A DNA stretch of 64,000 nucleotides from Krasilnikovozyma curviuscula (lineage: Eukaryota > Basidiomycota > Tremellomycetes > Cystofilobasidiales > Mrakiaceae). The notes beneath the pieces were generated by a model that was given only the letters and a program-made list of their open reading frames with translations, had not been told where the DNA came from and made no database searches. A program made the position numbers and the translations under genes. Positions 34,328 to 48,951 of this stretch are shown here, in pieces. Location of the stretch: the NCBI GenBank assembly GCA_014825775.1, contig MVAQ01000025.1, forward strand, positions 86,194 to 150,193, read 5' to 3'. Within the stretch, counting starts at the first letter, position 1, and each line of letters opens with the position of its first letter.

Positions 34328-35197
34328 ATGGCAAAGAAGAAGGATGCAGCCTCAAAAGGAGGGAAATTCGTCCCCCCAGCATCTTCAATCCAGAACAGAG
34401 AGGCCCTGCAACGGTTCAACTTCATGACCCAAGCTTCGATTTATCTCGCCCAAGCTCAACAAGCTGCTTCTGCATCTACCTCAACCTCAACATCAACCTC
34501 GATGGACACAACTAATAGTAAGAAACGAGCCAGAGGGAAGGGAATCGAGAGAAAGAGGAGGACAGCGCTGAATAGGGTTCAGGAAAAGGAAGGGGGGACC
34601 CTTGGAAATCTTTCGAGGGGTCTCGTACACACTATCAGAGAGATCTCAGTCCATAACAAAGTGCAGATGTGAGTGTTCTTTCTCATCCTCCCCACAGTCT
34701 GCCTCGTTGGCTGACGGGAGGTTCGATTCGTTACACAGCGATGCTTCTTTGAAACGAAGTATCTGTGAAGGCTGCTCGACGATTCTCATACCTGGATTGA
34801 ACTCCCATATCAGGGTCAAGGGTAAGCCCTGCTCATTTCACTGTCTTCTCTGACATATCGTCTCATGAATTCTATTATCTGGAAAGCATCGCAAGCGCAC
34901 TTGCACACCGTCCTTCAAGCTTGCTCAACTTGCTCACACATTGCATCGCTCCCCCGACCGCCGTTATCTGAGCCACACGTCGTTAACGCTAATGCTTCAG
35001 GAACAGCTCCTGTAGATGTACCTACTGCTGGTTCGGGTGCTGGGATTTCGAGGTTTGAGAGGAGAATGCGCAAAGCTCAGAAGAAGCTGCCGTTGTTTGA
35101 ACGTGAGGACGCTGGGCATTTGATATATGTCGGGGATAATTTGGAGGATAATAAGACTCTGGACCAGACGCAGAGATGTGAAGAAGGTAGAAGTTGA
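34328..35197 (+). CDS. RPR2: RNase P/MRP protein subunit Rpr2/Rpp21 family
   Basis: Zinc-binding subunit of nuclear RNase P, which matures tRNA 5' ends. Three exons (34328-34668, 34739-34821, 34887-35197) give 244 residues. The Rpr2 domain is split over the exons: a helical segment (ALQRFNFMTQASIYLAQAQ), HTIREISVHNKVQIDASLKRSICEGC, LIPGLNSHIRVK, and a second zinc pair ACSTCSH. The four Cys (CxxC ... CxxC) are intact. A Ser/Thr repeat and a Lys/Arg-rich insert (about residues 50-80) interrupt the helical part; the roughly 90 residues after the second zinc pair are not conserved. The start ATG begins MAKKKDAASKGGKFVPP. The stop lies in a weakly coding tail, so the C-terminus is the least certain part. 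Confidence 0.87.
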
Positions 35198-35464
35198 CCA
35201 GTGGTCAGAGGTTGTTTATTTATCGTTGTATCACACCTACACATGTTGTTGCTCTCTTTTCCTTCATGACACCCTAAGCAAGCTTACCTGCATTCGTAAC
35301 ATCGTCTTTCTGCTGGTTGTTTCTATGTTCCTACTGTAATTAACCCTCAAATCCACACAAAATTTATGGCGATAAGATAAAGGCAGAAACTTTTTTTGGG
35401 GGTAAATGTCCCCCCCAGCTACCACTCCAACGAAACTCGGAGACACACACGCTAGGTTGCAGCT

Positions 35465-35721
35465 ATGGGTAAATCAGCTAAGTTCAAGAAAAGAGTCGTA
35501 TGTAAAATTATCTATACCAGCTCTCTCCTGTCGATTAGAGCTCATTAAAAGCAATTCGCTCCTTCATTGCCACTTTCACTTAGCCCAAGAAGGACTCCAA
35601 GACCCGCTCAGCAACAGAAACCGAGCGTGGACTGATTGGAGAAGCTGAGAAAAAGAGGAGGAAGCTGAGGAAGGAGAAGAATACGGAGAAAGGGACACAG
35701 GCTGACGGAGAGGTCAGCTAA
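35465..35721 (+). CDS. Small highly basic protein, 56 residues, unknown function
   Basis: Two exons (35465-35497 and 35584-35721) join with a GTATGT donor and a CACTTAG acceptor. The product starts MGKSAKFKKR, is about 40% Lys/Arg, and continues ERGLIGEAEKKRRKLRKEKN. Short MGKSAKF-type basic proteins occur in other fungi as uncharacterised, possibly nucleolar, factors; that link is recalled, not tested. It lies 270 bp downstream of RPR2 on the same strand. An alternative is that this is an unrelated 3' exon of the RPR2 transcript. Confidence 0.6.
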
Positions 35722-36234
35722 TACTTGTTTCTTTTGAGATGAAAGAAAGTCTTGATGTATTGCTATCATTTGTCATCATATGGATACCTGAGAGATATCG
35801 GTTGGAGTTGTAGCTCTCTCATAGCATCGGCGAAAGTAGTTCGGAGCGACATCACCAATCATTCTCGCTCAGCAAACCCCCCTTCCCCACCAAGTTCTCC
35901 AGCACTATTTGGTCGTTAGGCTTTTTCATATATCAATTTCAAGGTGCCAAAAGATAGATCGGAGAAGGCGACTAGCGAGATTGCGCTCATCAGCAGAGCA
36001 TGGTGTGTCTTTCAACCTGGAGACCTTTCGATCACACCTGTCCTAATGGCATGGACAGTCATACAAGAATCGAATAAAGAAGCCATTCTGTATTATGATG
36101 CGCTCTAGCAAAAAGTCTAGGCAAAAGACTTTTATTTCCCAGTCCGGCAACTGTCGTAACGAGCTTCCACGCCGCGAGGTCGTCCCACTTGGCTGGTCTT
36201 TCTCACCCACGACCGCATCATCCCCAGACACACC
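35722..36234. other. Intergenic, upstream of subtilisin-like protease
   Basis: About 510 bp. A CT-rich stretch is near 35875-35905 and the start codon sits in CACACCATG. No gene visible. Confidence 0.45.
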
Positions 36235-38691
<2,457 letters not shown>

Positions 38692-39234
38692 CGTGATCAA
38701 TGCCATCTCGTTGTAAAGTAGTTCCTAGCAACCGAAACCAAAGACTGCAGTCATCAAATACGTCAACCTCAATTTCGTAACACCATCCATTTTTCTTAAC
38801 CCATCGCCTTGCTTCACCTCGATACCTCCTCTCACTCTCATCATACCGTCATCTTCAATCTACGGGGTTGAAATCTCGATACCCTGGCGTCAAGAGATTC
38901 TGGTTGGGCTGGGATGTTGATGGCTTGTTAGAGATGACGATGTTTCTTCTTTATTTCACCATACCTAAATGTTCCTCAACGTATGTATTTATATGTCTCT
39001 CTGCATCTTGTTTCTTCATTACTTCATTGGCTCGTTGGTGGAAAGAAAGCATTGGTGGCGAGAGCGTTTAAGGCCCAAGTTCCGGGCGTGCCACTCGTGC
39101 TCTGACATGCTCTGACGCCGACTATCGAAAACAAATCAACACCAGAACCCACGGAAATCGGGTGTGATAATCTGTAGAGTTGTGCTGAGGAGGTATTTTA
39201 GTGTCTGTGACGTTTTGAGGAGGGAGTGAGCTCG
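38692..39234. other. Intergenic, protease terminator / TFB2 promoter
   Basis: About 540 bp; pyrimidine-rich around 38780-38860. No supported gene. Confidence 0.45.
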
Positions 39235-41401
39235 ATGTCGGTAGTCAATTCAGCTGAGAACTTCAGCTCGACCATCCACGATTACTTGGATACTCTGTCT
39301 GTGACCAACCTTCAGAGTCTCTACTCGTCTCCATCTGGATGCTTGGCTGTTTTTAGGTGTGTCCCTCAACTCGTGTGAAAGTAAATCTTTTCCCAAAGAA
39401 ACTTATTTCGCGGTCCTGCTTACTTACCCTTTCAAGACTTCTGAGTCCTCTTGGAAGGCAAATCGTCCTTTCTTTACTCTGGATGGAATCATCTATTCGT
39501 CAAGAAGACTTGTGGGCCTGGATTAGTCCAGGAGCAAAGCAGTGAGTTTGAACTGGAGCTTCTGGAACTCCTCACATAGTTAATTCCTCGATATGCTTGG
39601 TTGTACAGGTTGGCTGAGCCAGTGTTTGACTTACTTGCGAGGAGGAGTATCCTGAAAGAAACTGCTCCACAGAAGAACACTGGAAAAGTCAAGTATGCCA
39701 TGACTCCTACTTTCAAGGAGAACATGAGGCTAGCTCTCACCGGAGGGTAAGGAAGACACCATTGATCGTTCTCGAAAACCCAGTGGCTCTGACATTTCTT
39801 TCGCATCCATCAGAGGAAATCACAAGTCGTTCGGTAACACCAACGATTCGACGGACAAGCACACCAAGACGATCCAGGAGCTGGATGAAATCGCGGTCGG
39901 CAAATGGGAGGTATGTGTTCTCGGCTCATATTGACCTCCTTATTTTTAAGCTTGACTACTATATTTCTACAGACTATTCTTCATTTCTTGGTTTCAAAGG
40001 GTGGCGAAGTTGACATCTCAACAAACCCACCAAAGGGTTCGGCGCTATACCTCCTCGCACACAGCGGATTAATGAGCGACGAGTAAGCATCTGAACAGTG
40101 CCCGTTTCACCTTTTCTTCCAAATTCAAATTGAGTCCCTTCTGTGTTTAATAAGATTCGGTCGTCCGCCTTTGCCCAATGAGATCAACGCAGACCGACTC
40201 TCAATCACGAAACGCGGCTTCCAATTCCTGCTAGAAGACGTTCACACTCAGCAGTGGGACCTGATGTTGCATTACCTTCGCCTTGCACCTGTAAGAGTCT
40301 GTGCTTATACTAATTTGCGTTGCTGGTGTCTGTCTAATTCAAAAATGAGTTGTAGGAAAGAGGAATGAATTCCATCGAAGCGCTCAGTTTCTTGTTCATG
40401 TTAGGGAGTTTAGAGCTAGGCAAAGTTTGTCCTTCCTTTGTCTTTGACGGGTCATCTTCTCAATATCCTTCTCATGTGCCTATCATTTTCTTTTTTCCCA
40501 TACCAGGATTACTCTGTTGATGGCCTCTCCCCGACCCAGTTGACGATGCTAGACGACTTGAGTGAGACTGGATTTATTTATCGTCGAAAGGTGAGTGGGA
40601 ATCTTCTTTTGTCTTCATCGCAGAAGAGAGACCTGAGCCTCTTCCTGTGAGTTCCAGAAATCATCCAAACGGTTCTATCCTACCAGGTTGGCGACATCGT
40701 TGTCATCTGGAGGAACCCTCAGAAGTGCCGGTGCTGAAACAAAAGAGGCGGTCATGCCAGCAGGAGACAACAAAGGTTTCATCATCATTGAGACGAATTT
40801 CAGAGTTTATGCCTATACAGGTGAGTGTGGCTGGCGCCTCTATGTCTACGGGGTCGCGAAAGCTCACCTTCACTGGCACTGTCTTTCAGATAATCTCCTT
40901 CAACTTTCAATTTTGAATCTGTTTGTCACTTTCAAAGCTAGGTTTCCCAACTTAGCGATTGGTGAAATAACCCGAGGGAAGATGAGGTTTGCATTGAACC
41001 AGGGTATCACAGCAGACCAGATCATTGCCTATCTTGAAGCCCATGCTCATCCACAAATGCATCGGAACGTGAGTGATTCTTCGAATTTATAATTGAGTTC
41101 AAGCTGACATCCTCCTCCCTTTTGACAGAATCCACTACTCCCCGTCACTGTTCAAGATCAACTGAGACTTTACGAGAGAGAGCTTCGAAGGATTGATCCA
41201 CAGGAAGGTCATTTGTACAGTGACTTCGCATCTCAAGATCAGTACTCTCGAGCAGTCGAGTATGCGAAGCAGTTGAATGTGTTGTTGCATCAAGTCCCAA
41301 GCAAAAGGATGTTCTTCGTCACGTCCGACGGGCATCTGGCAATTCGAGACTACGTTTCTAGATTGCCTGCGGATGCGATGGGGTATTATGGAGATGCTTA
41401 G
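39235..41401 (+). CDS. TFB2: TFIIH core subunit p52 / Tfb2
   Basis: Subunit of general transcription and repair factor TFIIH; it anchors and stimulates the XPB/Ssl2 ATPase. Eleven exons (39235-39356, 39437-39541, 39609-39746, 39814-39910, 39973-40082, 40155-40290, 40356-40424, 40507-40590, 40658-40820, 40890-41068, 41129-41401) give 491 residues, a normal length. Family blocks: HDYLDTLSVTNLQSLYSSP near the start, DLWAWI, SITKRGFQFLLED with QQWDLMLHYL, DLSETGFIYRRK, GFIIIETNFRVYAYT, then RFPNLAIGEITRGKMRFAL and GITADQIIAYLEAHAHP. The C-terminal Ssl2-binding domain (QVPSKRMFFV) is present. Every junction is GT-AG and in phase. Confidence 0.96.
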
Positions 41402-41581
41402 GAGATAGAGGACGGAATGAGAGTATGTATTGTGATAGAGTCCGCAAAGTATCAACATAAAGTATCAAGGCCGTTGTTGTATGAATACTACTTGTATAAC
41501 TCTCTCTTGCAACTTGCACAAGTTTCGACACATGAAGAAGGTATCTGTGCTAAATGTGTATAACGAGTTTAACTCTACGCA

Positions 41582-44151
41582 TTAGAAGACGGGCGCGTCT
41601 CTTAACCACAACCTAGGCTCTTCCTTTCTCACCCATCGCGCAAGCTTGTTTGCTGCAGAGATAGCGGCTGATTTCGTCATTGTTGGAGAGAGCGATAGGT
41701 ACATTTCAAAAGGTTGTGTAAACTATAATTTGCGGGACAAAAGGAGTTTTGAGTGACGGGGCCACAACAATAAATCTGGACGACTCACCCATCCCAGGAT
41801 GCTTTCTTGAGGAGTTTTGATAAAGATGAAAGATAACGGGTCTGCTCCTGAGTACGACCTTGAATGAAGTGCGTCATGTAGAGTTTGATAATGAGTAAAG
41901 AGCCTGCAGGGCGATGGAACAACCACAGTTGGTCAGTGAACAACACCAGCAGGACAGACAAATTGAGAATTGTAGATCGAAACATAGCTCACCGTCGCTG
42001 GTCATCTATGTCGTCGTAGCCGTTACCCCATCTCGGTCTAGTAACTTGAACGTTTACACAGCTTCTGTAGATGAAATGCTTCAATCCGTCGACCCCGGTG
42101 TCTTCAACACCATACCCATCCTTTGAGCTGTCGGCTTCATCAACCAGTCTCTGACCAACTAGAGCGTGTACCAATCTTTTTTCCACTTCGTCTTTCCCTT
42201 CCTTCATAATTTCAATTCCAGTTCGATCTGCGCCCACAAAGAGGACGATTAAACCAGAAGACAGGACTGAAATGTAGGCGTGAAGAAAGCCAGAGGACGA
42301 GAAGCGAGGGAGACAAATTGGGATGAAGTTGGAAGTATCTGGGTTTAAAAGGGACGAGGATGCTCTGATGGTATTGAGGAGGAGTTGAAGGTCTGTAGGG
42401 TGTATTGAATGTTTCCGAGGGCGAAGTAAGTTGATTGGTAAAAGAGTTGGGGAGAGCAGGAGCACATAGAGTAGGTCCTAGGAAGGAATGGAAAGCGCTG
42501 TTTCAGCAGGAGATTGAATATGTAAAATTAAATCAGTCTTACTTTTATCTTCATACTGGGAATTAGGGCTTCGCCTGCCTTTTCCCGGAGATCAGCAGGA
42601 CATCTCATCGGTTCCAAACAATTAGTCAACAACCCAAAATCCCACTGCAGCCTATCCAGCAACGTTTGGAAAATTGAATCAGTTCCTGTTCAGTCAATGT
42701 GTCAGTATCTGCTTGTTGAATCATAGTTTTCACGCCAACTGACCTTCTAAGAGTCGACGCAGATCAAAGTTGGTCCTCTTCTCGAAGATCTTCGTCAATT
42801 GAGCTCCGGTGAGAATCGATTGAATTTGAAGATGCAAATATTCCAGATGGGTTCGTAGCTTAGGAAATCGAGGCCGTGAGCGTCGGCAGCAAAACAAGAC
42901 TGCTCAGGACCAACACGTACCACAGATTCAGGCTCGTCCCATCCCTCGCTCACGCATGCAAAATACAGAGGCGGACGTAGAAGAAACACAATTTTTGTTG
43001 GTCCGGACGATATGGACCTGATAGATGAAAGGAGAAAGGTCAGGGAGTCGCAGGCTGATTGAACGTGAGAGAACTAGTCCTTGCCTGAGCTTGTCTCCTC
43101 CCGTTGTCGGGCCAGATGTGACTTCGTCTGCGAATATAGACACAAGAGCTTGAATGACGCCGACAGTTGTATTCAGCCTGGATTCTTCCTCTTCTGAAGA
43201 TGTTTGAGTAGAAGGAGGAGTTGCAGGCGAAGTAGTTGAGTACACAGGCTTGCCAGCTGCGCGAGAACAAGGAAAATTTCAGTAGGCTGTTGCGCGTAAA
43301 TACACAAAGATTCTACTCACCAGAAGTTAAGATGAAGTATTTTCTTGGGAGACGTTTGGATTGCAAAGAAGTTGAAGCAACCAAGGAGGGTGTTGTGGCG
43401 CCACTCTCACCTGCGAATGGCGTATTTCAGCACGGTACCGTCGAGAGTCAGCCGTAAAGTATTACTCACAATGAGTATCACCAGAAAAGAAGTTGGAATC
43501 AAGTATGGCTCCAAGGCTCGGATTCGATACATTGACCTCTTTCTCCTTACCCTTCCTACTGGCGGTTGTCCCGCTCCTCGACCTTCTACCACCACTCCTG
43601 TTAAGTGTTTGACGTAACTTCTCTCTCAAGAACAGATCGGGATCTCCAGCTTCCGTTGAATGGGGAATTGACATTGAGCCTGCCATTGGCAACGAAGACG
43701 ACATAGTAGCTGTTTCGCTGGATGTCAGTAACGAGCTGGAGGCATCGTCTGCTCCAGTACCCAGCGTGGAGACAGCAATGTTTATAGAGTTCCTTGACGA
43801 AGAGCTCGAGGCTTTTAGTGAGGGATCGATTTCGTCGTCATCGGCGTCGCTGTTGGCCAGTGAAATGCCACCACCCTTTCCCTTTCTGATGGATCCTGAA
43901 TCATTACCAGCATGAGATGTTTTGAATTGAGCTTCTGATAGACCTTTGAGATCATAAGATGAGGACCTTGAGGAAGATACTCCTGACCCTGCTGCTTTAT
44001 CTGCTTCCACAGAGAGGCGAGGAGGGACCGGTAACGCTGGAGAGACACCGAACGAAAGAGAGGAAGCTGAGGAATTCCTTGATAGTAAGTGATGTGCAGG
44101 AGACTTCAGTTTATGATCCAAGGATGGTTTCGTAGGTGTCGAGTTGGTCAT
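41582..44151 (-). CDS. MON1: Vacuolar fusion protein MON1
   Basis: With CCZ1 it forms the Rab7/Ypt7 exchange factor driving endosome and vacuole maturation. Nine exons (43470-44151, 43321-43410, 43085-43256, 42921-43017, 42744-42858, 42543-42685, 41993-42477, 41789-41903, 41582-41722) give 679 residues. After a Ser-rich disordered N-terminus come the longin signatures KYFILTSAGKPVYS, KIVFLLRPPLYFACVSEG, HLEYLHLQIQSILT and FEKRTNFDLRRLL, then YVLLLSPTLLPINLLRPRKH, NFIPICLPRF and the C-terminal KSAAISAANKLARWVRKEE. The third intron uses a GC donor (AG|GCAAGG at 43083-43084); no GT donor gives the conserved KLR-SISSGPTK junction. Start is ATG 44151 (MTNSTPTKP). Confidence 0.95.
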
Positions 44152-44323
44152 CGTTGGGAGGGAGTCGATCACCGCGTAGACTCACCAACTTCTGCCCATA
44201 TTCTGAATTATGTATCAATTAAGCTAATAGGAAAGGATACATATAACATCTTTTGTCTAATGTACATGAGATGATGTACAGCTTGATAATGGCAAATAAT
44301 TACGGGTCATCGCAGATTAAGCA

Positions 44324-46587
44324 TTATGTGAATTGGTACAAAACTGGTCGTTGTGCAAGATTCCAACATCGACGAAGGTATCAGTATAACACAAGGGCTT
44401 CAAAAATGAAAAATATAGTAGGATGGATACTCACTTCGTCTTACGATTCCAGACAACATCTCCGGCTCCTTCTCGAACGTCCCCATCACCAAAGTCATTG
44501 CCGCGCAAGACATGACGACTTCACCAAATGGTACTAATGGTACCAACCTTCTCTTTCTTGCTACGCTCCAGAATGTCTCTAGACCTCTTGGGAGCACGTA
44601 CATGGCGAGTTCCCCTCTCCTCTTTTTGTCTTCCAACAATAACGCTGCGGCTGTACTGAAGCCCATGAACCAAAAGGTTGGTTTTGAGACGATAGCCTTC
44701 TTCATAAACTCAAATGGCAGCATTGGGTAGAGGTTATGCTGCAGACAGATGAGACCTGAGTATTCAAAAAGTATCGTCAGTTGGGCATAGCACACAGCGA
44801 GTGTGAATGACAGGCACGTCCGGACTTACTCTGTATGATGCAAACAAATCCACTCAAGAAAGCTCCACTTCGAACAGTTCCTTTCGCACTACGCACCAGC
44901 ATCTTCGCCGGATCCTTGAGGAAAGCCTTCCGTTTGAAGAGAATCATAGGGATGAAGTGCAGTGCAGAGTAGACTGGGAGCATGAATTGAAACACTTTGA
45001 TAAATTTGAAGACTTCTTCTACTGTACAAGAGTCTGCAGCTGGATGAAGGACAGCACTAGCAACGATTTAAGAAAGAGAGATCATTGAGCGTCCGCTCCA
45101 GTTGATAATAAGAAGCATTAAGGCTCACCACGGGACGTGAGGATTTGGCCATTGACCATGCCTAGCATTTTCTATTAAATCATTAATGATTGTTGTATTT
45201 TTGGCAGTGATGCCTCTCCAGCCCAAGACCTGCTTCATTTGATCAATGTTGAACTTTCCGGTCGTTACTAGTTGGTCGTTCAACTGCCGAGTAGGGACTG
45301 GTCCATTAAAAGCTGATGTGATCCATGAGTCGTATTCTTTTGGTAATCGTTGTGGTGCAACTGAACAAATCAAAACAAAAATTGTGGGTGGGAACTCTAA
45401 ATGAATTTGACGGCAACCAAACTAAGCGACGGGGAGTAACTCACATAACCAGCTACTCATGATATTACCAGCACTCAATCCGAAAACAATGAATTCCCCA
45501 GCTGGAATCTTCCATTTCCTGAGTTTTGCCTGATGGTTCCACGCAGCTTGGAGACCTCGAACCAACATCTGCTGAGCGATACCCATCCTTCGCTCCTTCT
45601 TCTCAGCCAGTATCGCCAACCCAGCAATCGCACCTGAAAGGTACGCATGCCAATCTCTAGTTCCACCAAAATCATCGTATATGGGAGAGGGAGGACCAAA
45701 CGAAGGGCGTTGAGTGGGATGAGTGATGTAATGGCGAGCCAGCTTCATGAGATAGGTTGCGGGAGGTGAGAGACGCAGTACATGAAGTGACGAGTTGAAC
45801 AAAAAGGTAAACAGTCCCATCATTATTCCGAATCTGAGCGAGGTTGGACCAAACAGAGCGTGTAAGAGGAGTCTGAGGGATAGCTTTCGAACTTTGATTG
45901 TTCGGAAGAGTAATAGCAAGACGCTGATTCCTGCTCTGATTCCTCCAGCGAGAAAGAACGACCCTTCAATAGATGCGAAGTCCAAGTCAGAGATATCTGC
46001 ATTGATGGCCAGGTGGAAGACGACAGAAATCAAGCGACTACGTTAGAAGGTACTTACGGACGGCTTTTGAGCTGGCCAGCACGAAAATTCTTTCAACATC
46101 GCCAGGTTTAAGACGAGGTTGTCCCTCTGGCCTCCATACAATTTTACGAGCTCCATCCAAGAACTCTCTTCGGTGGTCGGGTGTCGTGGATAACAGTAAC
46201 AAGTTGTCCAAGGACGCGAGAGAGAGGGTTCGTCGAAGCTGGGCAGCAGCTCTGAAACGGGTTATCAAAGGTCAAGCAGAGAAGCTTTGAGGGTCGTTGG
46301 TGTGCTACTCACTCTGATAGATTGGGAGTCGATGGCACTGTATGGCCCCGCTCGTTCACCGTTACTCCAATAGCAAGGCCCAACTCGAACGCTTCTTTCT
46401 CTCTGATGGACCTTTCGGCTAGTCTCTGCCCTTCGACATCCCCGTTTAGTGTTGTGAATCCAAAGTGCACTCTCGAGCGAGGAGCACCACCCTGTGTCGA
46501 GCTCGAACCACTCCGAGAACGCGCTGGGGAAGGTACTGCAGAGTTCGAGCTCGAGTTGGTGGTACTGAGGCACTCGTCTAGTTCCAT
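44324..46587 (-). CDS. TMEM135-like membrane protein
   Basis: Member of the TMEM135 family, which in animals is linked to peroxisomes and mitochondrial dynamics; distant Tim17-like membrane pattern. Seven exons (46313-46587, 46058-46251, 45445-45996, 45129-45360, 44830-45056, 44435-44755, 44324-44343) give 606 residues. Visible: FASIEGSFFLAGG, LFGPTSLRFGIMMGLFTFLF, a Gly-rich AYLSGAIAGLAILAEK helix, the conserved CAVLHPAADSC block, and the last helices FMGFSTAAALLLE and MSCAAMTLVMGTF. The N-terminal 100 residues are Ser-rich with an Arg-Val-His-Phe-Gly patch. The final exon is 20 nt and its acceptor is the weakest call. It diverges from the carboxypeptidase gene by 149 bp. Confidence 0.84.
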
Positions 46588-46736
46588 TGGACCGATGGAA
46601 TCCAAGGCCTTACGCTGAAGGTAGACTCATAAGATGACTTGAAGATGTGGAAAGCAAGATCTTTTGGGGTAGTATTTCCTTTGCCCCTGCCTCTGCGCGA
46701 AGAAGTTCCTTAAATCCGACAGACAGCCACAGGGCT
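46588..46736. promoter_or_regulatory. Divergent promoter, TMEM135-like / carboxypeptidase
   Basis: 149 bp between opposed ATGs; both promoters must overlap here. No motif assigned. Confidence 0.4.
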
Positions 46737-48546
46737 ATGTTTATATTTTCTGTGTTGTTGGCTGCTACTTCCTGCGCTGCTTTCAGCATACCACCTCAGG
46801 AACAGCAGACGTTTCAGTATCAGCCAGTCGAACAGCTTCGGCGAATAAAAGAGACAACCGGATGGTGTGAACCCGACGCCAGGTCTTGGGCCGGCTGGAT
46901 CAACACCTCTGAATCTCCTGAATCTGAGAGATGGATTTGGTTCCACTATGTGAGCAACTGGGGAGGTGCTCTGTTCGAGTCGTGCTAACCAAACTTTCTT
47001 CAGTTCGAGGCGCGAGTGTCCGCAAAGAAGCATGAGGACGATGTGGTTCTGTTTCTTTCAGGTGGACCAGGTGCTAGCAGTTCAACAGGCCTATTCATAG
47101 AGAGTGAGTTAGAGATGGCCAGTCTGAATTAGCCGTAAGGTTGACTGATCAAATCTTAAATTCCATCCAAGACGGTCCCTGTCGATATGTCCCTCCTACC
47201 GCAAACACGTCCTCTTACATTACCCCCTCGCCTACAGCTTGGAACCAAGAGTACCCAGTCCTATTCATTGACTCGCCTCTCTCTGTTGGTTGGAGCTATT
47301 CGACGCCGGCTTCAACACCGCCTCGAAACACGCCAGAAGCAGCCCAGGATGTGGTTAAGTTTCTGGAGCTTTTTTTCCAAACATCTGAAATTTTTGGGGA
47401 AGCCGCCGTTGCAAAGAAGAAGAAAGGGTTACACATCAGTGGAGAAAGTTTCTCGGGAAGATACATACCTGTTTTCGCCTCAGCAATTCAAGACTTCCAT
47501 GAATCCATTGGAAACCAGGCTGCAACCTACGAATTGAAGTCCATTATACTGGGTAATCCCATGGTGGATCCAATAACCATGTTCGATGGTTACGCAGCTC
47601 AGATGGTAAGCTTTCATCGTTAATAGTTTTCTTTCTGTCTAAAAAGTGTTGACCTGTCTTGTAGTGTACCAATAGCTCCGGTGCCGGACCCATCGCACCC
47701 AACAGCGTCTGTTCTCGCCTCTACGAGAGTCTGCCGAGATGTAAAGCTCTTCTTATCGAGAGTTGTGCTCCTGGCTCGTTCGATGCAGTCGGATGTGCCA
47801 CTGCTGATTCCTTGTATGTTTGGTGTTCTCCATATCATTTCGGTTGTTCTTCTCTGACTCCAGCATAATTTTCAATAGCTGTAAGGAGATCACAGTCACT
47901 GAGTTCTTCAAGTTGGGAAGAGGCTGGTTTGATGTCTCTGAGTCATGTTCGTACAGGTCGACGTGAGTACTTTGAGATGTCGAACCAACAACAGTTTCTG
48001 ATTCTTGCTTCGTAGTTGTAAATCCGACTTGTATATGACTGGTTTGGACGACTTCCTCAACTCACCAGAGACTCGATCTGAAATAGGAACCAAGGATTTC
48101 CCAGGCAACTTCACCTGGTACAGCGACCCTTTGGAGGAACGCTGGGAGAAGCTCGATGAGTACGGAGACACGCCTGGGTACGTTGGAGGACTGCTAGAAC
48201 GGGGCATCAGAGTTCTTGTAATGGTTGGAAAGCTGGATTTTGCGTGTAACTGGGTAGGAAATGAGATGATGCTTGACCTGCTAGAGTGGGGTGGTGCACC
48301 TGGTTGGATCGCGGCGAGCTTTAGAGACTGGTCTACTTCGGAGGTAGCTTCTGTTGCCGGTGAAGTTAAATCTTCGGGTGCCCTGTCTTTTGTGACGGTG
48401 ATTGGAGCTGGCCATATGGCGCCAACGGATAAAGTGAGTGTTCACAGGTGTTACAATTGCGATGGTTGGACTTACCTTTGTTCCGTCCGCAGCCTGAAGA
48501 GGTTTTGTATCTCCTTCACAAATGGATCAAAGAGAAAGAATTTTAG
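46737..48546 (+). CDS. Serine carboxypeptidase (S10 family)
   Basis: Secreted or vacuolar exopeptidase removing C-terminal residues. Seven exons (46737-46949, 47004-47103, 47172-47605, 47665-47813, 47879-47962, 48016-48433, 48493-48546) give 483 residues. A signal peptide (about 1-15) is followed by VVLFLSGGPGASSSTGLF (oxyanion and substrate loop), NGPCRY, LFIDSPLSVGWSYS, the nucleophile in ISGESFSGRYIP, the Asp in VMVGKLDFACNWVG and the His in IGAGHMAPTDKP. The triad is therefore complete, with SGG replacing the common NGG in the first motif and ENGP kept. Several N-x-S/T sites and paired Cys fit the secretory path. No C-terminal membrane anchor, so it is CPY-like rather than Kex1-like. Confidence 0.94.
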
Positions 48547-48951
48547 AGACATATTTGGCCTTTTCCCCCTTATCTATGTCCTGTCTGTTCGTCTGCGGTA
48601 CAACGGCTGCAAGCTGTTTAATTTCGCTTTGCAGTTGTCGCCCATCACAATTCGGAAGCGCCCAAACCATCCAAGTTCCTCAGATTTCTCCCAAATCAAA
48701 TCTGAACGTTCTAATGATGATCGAATTGTCCAAGCAAGAAAAAAAAAATCTTGAGGATCCGAAAGTGAGTCGGACGTTCGCTTCGAAGAGTAGGCCGCAA
48801 CTTGCATTGTGCATCCCAACCAACTGGTCCAGCATCATCAGATTTTTGTTTACCTAATTCTAATCAAGTCCTCATACCTTATAGCATACATACCCTTCCA
48901 AACGTTTCAGCGATCCCAGCTCACTTAAAAAACCTAGAAAAAAAAAGCAGC
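48547..48951. other. Intergenic, upstream of HEL2
   Basis: About 400 bp between same-strand genes. A run of eight or nine As is near 48741-48749 and another A-rich stretch just before the HEL2 ATG. No gene. Confidence 0.45.
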
